DNA of 27,044 bases from a virus: positions 1 through 27,044 of the IMG/VR virus record IMGVR_UViG_3300047560_000975; one strand, given 5' to 3'. Positions 21,101 to 26,700 of this stretch are shown here, in pieces. The notes beneath the pieces were generated by a model. The model had not been told where the DNA came from, did no database searches, and saw only the letters and a program-made list of their open reading frames with translations. Positions within the stretch are counted from its first letter, which is position 1; each line of letters begins with the position of its first letter. The position numbers and the translations under genes are program-made.

Positions 21101-21425
21101 TACACAATACTGTGTTGCCAACGTCAGGCGGAACGAACCACATACCATAAGTATGCTCCGATTGCTCATCTGTGTTGTCTGTATTGCTTTTAGGATTGTG
21201 TGTAGATCCATAGAATGGACTTGCATAAGTTACCCATTTCCAGTTATCCTCAACATCCTCATCGCCGCCGTAATCCGGAATCCACACACGCAAACGACCC
21301 ATACGCAATGGGTCTACGTTTTGTTTAACAATTCCCGCATACGTACCAGGTGTAAACTTCATCCCCGGTGTGCGATTCTGGTCTGCCCAGTCTGGTAATC
21401 TTAACCCTACTCTAGTATCTGCCAT
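18177..21425 (-). CDS. gp5: gp5-like baseplate hub/spike protein with three wall-hydrolase-like domains
   Basis: This 1082-residue protein is far longer than T4 gp5 (575). Residues about 25-125 form the OB-fold hub domain (GTYAGIVKQNVDPLRMGRLR, then DVGNTVLCTF). Residues about 246-403 are short repetitive beta units (LNLHSDTTVNIQGSS, VGIGSGG), the spike beta-helix. Three catalytic-type domains follow. The first, at about 484-627, has AGFESGGAGYN with Glu497 and VGRYQ, resembling lambda-R/GH104-type transglycosylases. The second, at about 740-912, has AYSESDF with Glu758 and GRYGLNA, resembling lytic transglycosylases. The third, at about 941-1075, has SLYRPDSEQERLY, AHGSGVAID (His1029, Asp1036) and DPVHIQL (Asp1065, His1068), the zinc and catalytic pattern of M15 (VanY-type) peptidases. 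Glycine- and Pro-rich linkers separate the domains. The protein should puncture the outer membrane and open the peptidoglycan. AAAGGAA lies 6-7 nt before the ATG. It follows the gp27-like gene by 10 bp. Confidence 0.9.
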   Translation of the reverse strand: MADTRVGLRLPDWADQNRTPGMKFTPGTYAGIVKQNVDPLRMGRLRVWIPDYGGDEDVEDNWKWVTYASPFYGSTHNPKSNTDNTDEQSEHTYGMWFVPPDVGNTVLCTFINGDSGKGYWFAVATTTKLSHNMVPGVSSRFADQVDKTSAGGLVEASLSRVDRKPYLPLSEFNETRESNISGTFLANKIPVHQYQAEIIINQGLDTDPVRGATTSSSLREAPSSVFGISTPGRPSSPGDVVPTIRRGGHSFVMDDGDKDGVDQGIRLRTAGGHQILMNDKEQVLYIANSAGTSWLEFDSGGAIQMYSTSGFALRTQGALNLHSDTTVNIQGSSINMKATAGMKVSAQTLDVHSSGNMTLFGAKVGIGSGGSTMLTSGGTVGVGANGTLLLNGAAIKLNDGDVAQVSDPGDIQDNLHHDANKAPNGLWEAAGGTLTSIVTKAPTHEPYDRGAPVVPASAVSLTSFKNVCVDQPSSTGPAGQVSPGGAGPFGDFIAGFESGGAGYNAFNRGSSPPPGTGSPRESMNLENMTIDAILALMASIDPRQRLFAVGRYQCIPDTLRGACKKLNIPTTSKFSRDIQDNIFVNYLCKTKQPKINTYLSGGDPNDEAALLNACSATAGEWASIEDPQLNPVRGRYDGQGTNHAKGKTGPTKEALKAQWKFLHKDGGGVVKSGSGTVITDGSGNPIKTGAADEPDQGIQAASGKSVTKQAPAEIMKRTNAPNTGASVEGIGSYGDDNYIPGLTAPQVTALLTQIAYSESDFASDYNGGERIGRYGLNAVVLAEYGYIKPDYLDKYKGLALVDKNAWTGKDSVNSKDDLLKSVASQDEVMVAFVKDAHKALSKYSPAGIKGGDSVCAVAGMIYVTYLFRSAVSKRAGSNLDAMIDEAVRWRKSNTGITYAGKTPIDAYNEGRYAIDVLSVTGIGRSETSPSTTGIIPDEVLQFGSGNASKDSFDLLATNFKNALLLAAKAYKDASGKKIVVASLYRPDSEQERLYKTWQAAGGKVPGTPTAAGITTPALPVSMGGKVNAHGSGVAIDCGQQAAEISKTIDLSKFGLRWGGTFITPDPVHIQLASWTPNNKNTE

Positions 21426-21435
21426 TGAAATTCCT

Positions 21436-24306
21436 TTATGCCTGGCCTAAATTTAAATCTGGCAGGACTTGCGGAGCATCAGCGTTAATTACCGGCTGGT
21501 CAACCGGATCACTATCTTGCTCACTATTATATTCACTAATGTCCATTTCTTCAGCGGTTTCGTCTACCCCGTACAACTCGCCATCGTCGGTATTCCACTC
21601 ATCGTCATCAGGTATAGTAGTATCAGGGTCATCAACTAATTCAACATCGGGGGTATCTGGATCAGGAGCATCACCTATGTCGTATGCTGCATCCATATCT
21701 GCACCGCTTGCACCGCCCGATGGTACTTCGCCCATATCGTATGCTGCATCCATATCTGCACCGCTTGCGCCAGATATTGGTTGTCGAGCGCCCGGCGCTG
21801 TAGCATTAGGCGCTTCTTCAGTTTTTTCAGATGTGCTAGCTTTTTCTACATCAGGTACACGCACCATATCAACAGTTTGTTCAAAGCGGCCGCCTTGGAA
21901 CACATTAGAAACAGTTAACATTCTGTAGTATCCGGAGAATATACTTTTGTTTGCATCAGCGCCCACTCTTGGTAACCCAGTTGTCTGATCCATATCAACA
22001 ATAGTTCTGAAATTAACCTGTGCAATTACTTCGCCACTATCCATTGGAATACTTCCATTATCCATCACAGGTGAATTAGCTTGGTCGGCGTACCCGCCTT
22101 GGGCCGGATTTGTGTAGATATCGTCTTGCTTAATCAATTCAGGGTCGCCGACAATTTTTAACTTCAAGTTAAGCATGTCGCCACGGCTGTTACTATACTG
22201 ACTCTTTTGTATGTCTGCTGCAAGAATCTGTTCAGCCGAACCTTGTTGTCCACCTAATCCCTGTTGTTGAGGTTGCGTAGATATTAAACGCAATTGTCTA
22301 GTAACTAATGCTTTAGCAGTGGGACCTTTAGTCACCGCGGCGTTTTGTGCATCATCGAGTTGTTGTTTTGCTTTTTGAATTTGATCCGCTTGCCATTTAG
22401 CAGATCCAGCAGTCACCGCAGTATAAAACAATGTATCAAAGTCAATCTGTAAATCTAAGACATCAACGTTTTTACCAGTGTAGCTGTAGTTATATTCCTT
22501 AATTGCGCCTTTAGGCGTAGTAACCGGCCCGTTGGGGTGTTTACTATCATATACAATATACGGAACGATGTGGTATGTTGTTTCTGTTGAGAACTTATTA
22601 ATAGCGTAATCAAACTTCCCTGCTTTAACGCTAGGAATAATCTTGTACCAATACAACGGCTTCTTTAATTTTTCAGCAAGGTCAACTGGCTTAGTATCTT
22701 TGGGGTCTGAAATCTGGTCCGTAATATAAGAACTATTACGCATTACCATGTCAATGACGTGCAGCACACTAGTACCAGCAGCAACAGGGAATGCCATTGC
22801 ATCACCAAATACCTTTTTAGTGGTGTCATTACTTTGTTCTTTAGCTTCCTTGGGATCTGATGTTGTAGTTGCACTACGACTAACATCTTTACGTGCAGGA
22901 ACAGTGATCTTTGCGTCACGGATCTTTTCCACCGGAACTTCTGGGGTGCCGTGGAACTCTACTAGTATTTTATCCGCAGTTGCACGTAGTCGTTTTGCAG
23001 TTAAGTCGGTGTACCAACCATTCATGCCACCACAGAAGCTTTTAACCGCATACGCTTTGCCGATAATCGCTTGGTTTTCTTTTAATGTCTCTGACTGTGC
23101 AGTAGTTCTAGCTGACTTATCGGGTTCTGTTTTATTTCCTGCAACCCGCGGGTCATTTGCCGCAGTACGTCTACCACTTTTATCTAGCTTTTCTTCGGCA
23201 GTGTTTTTCTCAATACGTTGATTTTGGTCTTGTGCGTTTAACTTAGCAAGGTCTTGCTGTGCAATAGATTCAAAGTCCTCTTCGTTATTAGCAAAAAACT
23301 CGGACACTTTAGATGCCGAAACTTCAATGTTAATAGGAGTGGATGCAGAGCTTTGACTCAAAGCTTGGTGCGACCACGGTACTGCTTTAATTGCGTATTC
23401 AGAACCTTTGGTGCTTACTTTAATCTTAAACTCAACGATTTGAATTGGCATACGTTTTCGTTGATTGTCAAGTTTAGACGCATTTCCTTTATCGTCGTAG
23501 CCATAGAAGTCAATTTCTAACATGTACGGCATTGCCTTAAAGTTTGGCGCTTGCATGTCGTTTGCTGTATCAATGATACGATCTAGCAAACTCATACCGT
23601 ATGGCTCAACTACCGTAAACGAAATTTCAATTGCATTTGACGCTTTGCTTCTATTGTTTAATCCAATAACCGTAGTCATTTGCAAATTGTCAAAATAGAA
23701 ATCATCCTGGAAATTATCGTTACGTTTGTACGGGCCGCTATTCTTCCCGCCACTAGCAATCAAACAAGTATTCTTCCCGCCTGCGCTAGGCACCCAGGTC
23801 TCAGGGCTCGCTGTTAACTGGTTAATATCTGCTTGTGACAAAATGTACAATGCAATGCTATAGGTATATGTTGCGTAATCGTGTAATGGGTTTTTACGAA
23901 GTTCCTTAACTGGAACATAGTTAACTTCTTTTTTATAATCCGCCGTTGATGTACCTGCTGCCTTTGATTTTTCTTCTTCCGACATTGATGCAAGGACATC
24001 TGCTTCAGTTGGACTTGGTCGCTCATCTTTAGACATGTTCTCCCACGCATCGGCAAACGGATCTTTTTCGTCGCTGCCGCCGGCGTTGTCTTTTAACTGT
24101 TGCGTTTCATCCTGACTAAGTCCTTCTGTAGTTTCTCCTACACCATCAGAATCAATTTTCGATGCTGCGGTATCACCGCGTCTAGCATCAATTGCTGCAA
24201 TTTGTTTTTCAATCTCCGAGGGAGTGGCGTTTGGATCGACCCCGCCATTGCGTTCGATCTGTATCTGTCGAAGTGCTTGAAAATCCGCTTCTGTTGGCAA
24301 TGCCAT
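21436..24306 (-). CDS. gp27-like baseplate hub protein, enlarged, with acidic repeat tail
   Basis: This 956-residue protein lies immediately before the gp5-like spike gene, where its hub partner is expected. Residues 1-130 are charged and low in complexity. A folded part begins near 134 (NPLHDYATYTYSIALYILSQ), a phrase I recall from large hub proteins of T4-like phages. It continues with AIEISFTVVEPYGMSLLDRI and MLEIDFYGYDDKG. A polar, Lys- and Asp-rich insertion lies near 350-420. The hub-like end is at about 784-813 (FSGYYRMLTVSNVFQGGRFE). The last 140 residues are strongly acidic and hold a 19-residue tandem repeat (GASGADMDAAYD). T4 gp27 has 391 residues, so the extra length is unusual and assignment to the gp27 family rests mostly on position and these phrases. 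It could instead be a gp27-related hub fused to unrelated extensions. GGGA lies about 9 nt before the ATG; 1 bp separates it from the gp53-like gene. Confidence 0.72.
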   Translation of the reverse strand: MALPTEADFQALRQIQIERNGGVDPNATPSEIEKQIAAIDARRGDTAASKIDSDGVGETTEGLSQDETQQLKDNAGGSDEKDPFADAWENMSKDERPSPTEADVLASMSEEEKSKAAGTSTADYKKEVNYVPVKELRKNPLHDYATYTYSIALYILSQADINQLTASPETWVPSAGGKNTCLIASGGKNSGPYKRNDNFQDDFYFDNLQMTTVIGLNNRSKASNAIEISFTVVEPYGMSLLDRIIDTANDMQAPNFKAMPYMLEIDFYGYDDKGNASKLDNQRKRMPIQIVEFKIKVSTKGSEYAIKAVPWSHQALSQSSASTPINIEVSASKVSEFFANNEEDFESIAQQDLAKLNAQDQNQRIEKNTAEEKLDKSGRRTAANDPRVAGNKTEPDKSARTTAQSETLKENQAIIGKAYAVKSFCGGMNGWYTDLTAKRLRATADKILVEFHGTPEVPVEKIRDAKITVPARKDVSRSATTTSDPKEAKEQSNDTTKKVFGDAMAFPVAAGTSVLHVIDMVMRNSSYITDQISDPKDTKPVDLAEKLKKPLYWYKIIPSVKAGKFDYAINKFSTETTYHIVPYIVYDSKHPNGPVTTPKGAIKEYNYSYTGKNVDVLDLQIDFDTLFYTAVTAGSAKWQADQIQKAKQQLDDAQNAAVTKGPTAKALVTRQLRLISTQPQQQGLGGQQGSAEQILAADIQKSQYSNSRGDMLNLKLKIVGDPELIKQDDIYTNPAQGGYADQANSPVMDNGSIPMDSGEVIAQVNFRTIVDMDQTTGLPRVGADANKSIFSGYYRMLTVSNVFQGGRFEQTVDMVRVPDVEKASTSEKTEEAPNATAPGARQPISGASGADMDAAYDMGEVPSGGASGADMDAAYDIGDAPDPDTPDVELVDDPDTTIPDDDEWNTDDGELYGVDETAEEMDISEYNSEQDSDPVDQPVINADAPQVLPDLNLGQA
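21680..21711 (-). repeat. 32-bp direct repeat, copy 1, in the hub gene
   Basis: This copy is identical over 32 bp to 21737-21768, in the same orientation and 57 bp away (19 codons), so the reading frame is kept. The first few flanking bases on the left are also similar between copies. It encodes the second GASGADMDAAYD unit of the acidic tail. Confidence 0.95.
21737..21768 (-). repeat. 32-bp direct repeat, copy 2, in the hub gene
   Basis: This is the partner of 21680-21711. It encodes the first GASGADMDAAYD unit. The perfect DNA identity suggests a recent in-frame duplication. Confidence 0.95.
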
Positions 24307-24307
24307 G

Positions 24308-24610
24308 TTATAGTCCCAGGTCTTGAGTTATTTGATCTTTTGACGGAATGTAGATACTTCTACCAGCACGGAAATCACCAATCGGGTCTTGGATTATGTT
24401 TGGGTTACGCTGTGCAAACACCCACCACAATTGTGGTGTGCCATATAAGTCATGCGACAATAAGTCAGGGCGATATTCATACACCTTGTCTATTTTGTAA
24501 AGTACATCGCTACCCTTGGGTGTAATCTTTCGATCAACCATTACATCTAAGAATTTACCCCATTGTGGTGTGTCATGGTACGGACTTGTTTTTGAAAAAC
24601 TAGAAGCCAT
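24308..24610 (-). CDS. gp53: Baseplate wedge protein gp53-like
   Basis: This 100-residue protein has the signature of the gp53 wedge family at residues 45-71: YEYRPDLLSHDLYGTPQLWW, then VFAQRNPN, followed by GRSIYIPS near 84. In T4, gp53 (196 residues) clamps neighbouring wedges at the inner baseplate; the C-terminal part here resembles the short LysM-like fold, so this seems to be the minimal version. The N-terminus (SPYHDTPQWGKFLDVM) is also consistent with short forms of the family. The ATG overlaps the stop codon of the gp48-like gene by one base (TAATG), and a strong AGGGAGGA site lies 8 nt upstream, so translation is coupled to gp48. Confidence 0.88.
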   Translation of the reverse strand: MASSFSKTSPYHDTPQWGKFLDVMVDRKITPKGSDVLYKIDKVYEYRPDLLSHDLYGTPQLWWVFAQRNPNIIQDPIGDFRAGRSIYIPSKDQITQDLGL

Positions 24611-25623
24611 TAGATGAATCCTCCCTTGCTACCAGGGATAACCATTTTGCCTGCTGCGTAATCGTCAAGGTTAAACTTGCTAACCGCTTGTCTACTGTAT
24701 ACAGGTTGTAATGTTACTGATAACTGGCTAACCGTTGGCATACGTGTACTTGGGCCTGCACCAAATGCGCCGCCCGACAATTGTCCAATTAGTTGGTTTA
24801 CGCCATTGCCGGCTGCACCCATAGTGGAACCAAGAACACTGTTTACACCTGCGCCAAGAGCGCCTTTAACTGCATCCATGTTACCGTCAAGTGCCCCACC
24901 GATACCTTGTGTAAGTGCGCCGCCAATACCTGCTGCCCCTGTGCTACCTGGTATAACTGCTGGGATTTCAACGTAGTCGCAGTCACTAGGCATTGTGTGA
25001 CTAAAGCTAGTAATAACACACGGCACGTTAGGTAGGTAGTTTGCCCCATATCCGTTTAAGTAAACCATTGGTGGCGGGAACCCGTTCATTGAAGAATTTT
25101 TACTAGATCCAAACCACATTTTAGTCGCAGCCCTAAAGAACGTAATTGCAGCCAGTAAGTACTGCCCTTCGATTACGTTTTGCACTGTAAAGTCGCCAGA
25201 AATAGAAATAGCAGCAACTTCAGAGTTCTCGTAGTAGTACCCGGGATAGTTGCTATGTGTGAATTTTTGTTGCGAGTAACTTGCTGTATGCGTTACTTGA
25301 ACTTGTGGAGTATACGGAAATACAACGCCGTTTTGTGTGGGACTACTAAACAACGGACTCATGATGCCCTTGTCAGCAGGGCTTTGCGAATTGTAAAAAT
25401 ACTTTGCTGACTCAGCTAGACTAACTCGCACACGCCAGTCCGGCAATCCGCCGCTTAGGTTTACGTTAATCTTTGCACCACCGATACTAAAGCCCAAGCT
25501 GCCGCCAGGTATTAGCCCCGCCACTGCTAGTCTAGCAGCAGACGGATCTGCGCCAATAGCACTAGCCGCACTGTTTAATGCTGACCCTGCTGCGCCACTT
25601 AATGCTCCGTCAAATAAACCCAT
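24610..25623 (-). CDS. gp48: Baseplate tail-tube cap protein gp48-like (gp48/gp54 family)
   Basis: This 337-residue protein is the first gene of the leftward operon. Residues about 57-215 resemble the tube-like domain of gp48/gp54 proteins, which join the hub to the tail tube: DWRVRVSLAES, FPYTPQVQVTHTASYSQQKF, DFTVQNVIEGQYLLAAITFF, and VYLNGYGANYLPNVPCVITS. The end (MPTVSQLSVTLQPVYSRQ, then FNLDDYAAGKM) also fits. Between these, at about 222-290, lies a Gly- and Ala-rich insertion; another Gly/Ala-rich segment forms residues 1-55. T4 gp48 and gp54 have 364 and 320 residues and are related, so the choice between them is uncertain; gp48 is preferred by memory of the order next to gp53 in other T4-like phages. 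It has a late promoter (CATAAATA at 25642-25649) and an AGGAA site about 6 nt before the ATG. Confidence 0.7.
   Translation of the reverse strand: MGLFDGALSGAAGSALNSAASAIGADPSAARLAVAGLIPGGSLGFSIGGAKINVNLSGGLPDWRVRVSLAESAKYFYNSQSPADKGIMSPLFSSPTQNGVVFPYTPQVQVTHTASYSQQKFTHSNYPGYYYENSEVAAISISGDFTVQNVIEGQYLLAAITFFRAATKMWFGSSKNSSMNGFPPPMVYLNGYGANYLPNVPCVITSFSHTMPSDCDYVEIPAVIPGSTGAAGIGGALTQGIGGALDGNMDAVKGALGAGVNSVLGSTMGAAGNGVNQLIGQLSGGAFGAGPSTRMPTVSQLSVTLQPVYSRQAVSKFNLDDYAAGKMVIPGSKGGFI
24619..24626 (-). promoter_or_regulatory. Strong ribosome-binding site for gp53-like gene
   Basis: AGGGAGGA on the minus strand, inside the last codons of the gp48-like gene and 8 nt before the gp53 ATG. It is the strongest Shine-Dalgarno sequence in the window and fixes the start of the gp53-like gene at the TAATG overlap. 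Confidence 0.85.
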
Positions 25624-25641
25624 AGTAATTCCTGTTTCTAA

Positions 25642-25649
25642 TATTTATG
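25642..25649 (-). promoter_or_regulatory. T4-type late promoter for the baseplate operon (CATAAATA)
   Basis: CATAAATA on the minus strand, one base from the TATAAATA consensus. Its last base is 19 nt from the A of the gp48-like ATG, exactly the spacing seen at gp6, giving a predicted leader of about 13 nt that contains AGGAA. It heads the run gp48-gp53-gp27-gp5-gp25. Confidence 0.75.
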
Positions 25650-25691
25650 TGTTTCGAAATAGGCTACTATAAAGGTTTTTTATTACATTGG

Positions 25692-25721
25692 TTGACTTTT
25701 GTAGTTTAAATATGTTATTCT
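25692..25721 (+). promoter_or_regulatory. Sigma70-type promoter for gp55
   Basis: TTGACT at 25692-25697 and TATTCT at 25716-25721 are 18 bp apart, with TGT directly before the -10 box (an extended -10). The promoter points rightward into the gp55-like gene, about 27 nt before its GTG. It looks like a host-polymerase promoter of early or middle type. It lies back to back with the leftward late promoter. Confidence 0.65.
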
Positions 25722-25748
25722 ACTTGTAATAGAAGGAACCCCACAACT

Positions 25749-26657
25749 GTGACCATTTTAATAACCCCTAAGGTTAAAAACTACCTTAACAACAAAGACA
25801 TTCTTAAAGAAATCCACAAAAGTAAAACATCGTACTGCACGTATATGTCCCCAGAAGACGCAGACTACGACATGATTTTACCAAGCATAGATAAAATTAA
25901 TAAGAAAAACATCTTACAAGCTCGCAAGGATAGAGCAGAACGTTTAACTAAATTAGCGTTTGATCAAGCAAATGCAGATGGCTCAGCAAAAGCAAACAAG
26001 AAAAAATTAGAAGATTTTGAAGTTAAACTTAGAGAAGTTGCCCAAGAAGACGTTGTATTTAGAGTTATGACTTGGGAGCATGTACCAATGGTTGAGGCAA
26101 AGCCCAAAAAAGGTGCAATTATTATTGAAGAAGAGACAGAACCACTAAGTGAGTACGACGAGCCAGAAGTAGTTAAAGTGCCAACAAAGTACACTAAATG
26201 CAATTTTCCGCCGTTCCAGCATTATAGAGTCGATGCCGAAGGCGTGCCTATTTTAGTAGGCAAATCCCACTGGAAAGGTGACATTGTTACAGGGGAATTT
26301 AGTAAAGATCACGGGCAAATGACTAAAAAGCTAGCACACATGTTTATGAAGCTGTGTGAGCGTTATGCTACTAGAAGCAACTGGCGAGGATACACTTACA
26401 ATGACGAAATGCGTTCGCAAGCTCTACTACAACTTAGTCAAATTGGACTACAGTTCGACGAGTCCAAGAGTCAAAACCCTTTCGCGTACTATACGGCGGC
26501 TATTACAAACAGTTTTACAAGGGTGCTCAATATTGAAAAGCGTAGTCAAAACCTCCGAGACGATATTCTTGAGATGAACGGACTTACCCCAAGTTACACA
26601 CGCCAGGGGCAATCTAGCTGGGGTGGCGGCGGTGGCGGTTACGACTCAGATGATTAA
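25749..26657 (+). CDS. gp55: Late-transcription sigma factor gp55-like
   Basis: This 302-residue protein resembles T4 gp55 (185 residues), the small sigma factor that directs RNA polymerase to TATAAATA late promoters. Residues 11-29 (NYLNNKDILKEIHKSKTSY) match the start of gp55. Residues 190-275 are the sigma region-2-like core: LCERYATRSNWRGYTYNDEM, then QIGLQFDESKSQNPFAYYTA and NSFTRVLNIEKRSQN, aligning with T4 SGYTQSWKQEM and KYKNPHAYITQ. Between them about 160 extra residues are inserted, partly basic (44-90), partly acidic (125-142), and with FPPFQHYRV..GKSHWKGDIVTGEF near 153-184. The C-terminus is WGGGGGGYDSDD; the T4 clamp-binding tail is not recognisable. It starts at GTG, with AGAAGGA ending 11 nt upstream; no upstream ATG exists. 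The next gene is gp47-like, the same order as in T4-like phages. Confidence 0.9.
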   Translation: MTILITPKVKNYLNNKDILKEIHKSKTSYCTYMSPEDADYDMILPSIDKINKKNILQARKDRAERLTKLAFDQANADGSAKANKKKLEDFEVKLREVAQEDVVFRVMTWEHVPMVEAKPKKGAIIIEEETEPLSEYDEPEVVKVPTKYTKCNFPPFQHYRVDAEGVPILVGKSHWKGDIVTGEFSKDHGQMTKKLAHMFMKLCERYATRSNWRGYTYNDEMRSQALLQLSQIGLQFDESKSQNPFAYYTAAITNSFTRVLNIEKRSQNLRDDILEMNGLTPSYTRQGQSSWGGGGGGYDSDD

Positions 26658-26664
26658 AAAACAT

Positions 26665-26694
26665 TTGAGTTCACTACATTGTTTTTGTTAAACT
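26665..26694 (+). promoter_or_regulatory. Possible promoter before gp47-like gene
   Basis: TTGAGT at 26665-26670 and TAAACT at 26689-26694 with an 18-bp spacer lie in the 43-bp gap between gp55 and gp47. The -10 ends 6 nt before the ATG, so the mRNA would start at or next to the start codon. The match is weak. Confidence 0.25.
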
Positions 26695-26700
26695 GCATAC

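Noticed and set aside
21425-21928. A 167-residue plus-strand open frame opposite the end of the hub gene
   Set aside because: It lies wholly antisense to the gp27-like gene, is rich in Ser, Ala and Pro as expected from the reverse of an acidic repeat tail, and has no upstream ribosome site or recognisable domain.
22748-23221. A 157-residue plus-strand open frame
   Set aside because: It is antisense to the middle of the hub gene, with composition typical of a complement-strand shadow, and no start signal.
24100-24525. A 141-residue plus-strand open frame spanning the gp53/hub junction
   Set aside because: It crosses two well-supported minus-strand genes and has no domain or ribosome site.
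25650-25700. T-rich run and a TTTCGAAA palindrome in the divergent gap, considered as a terminator
   Set aside because: The inverted repeat is only 8 bp with no loop, and no gene ends into it from either side, so a terminator is not supported.
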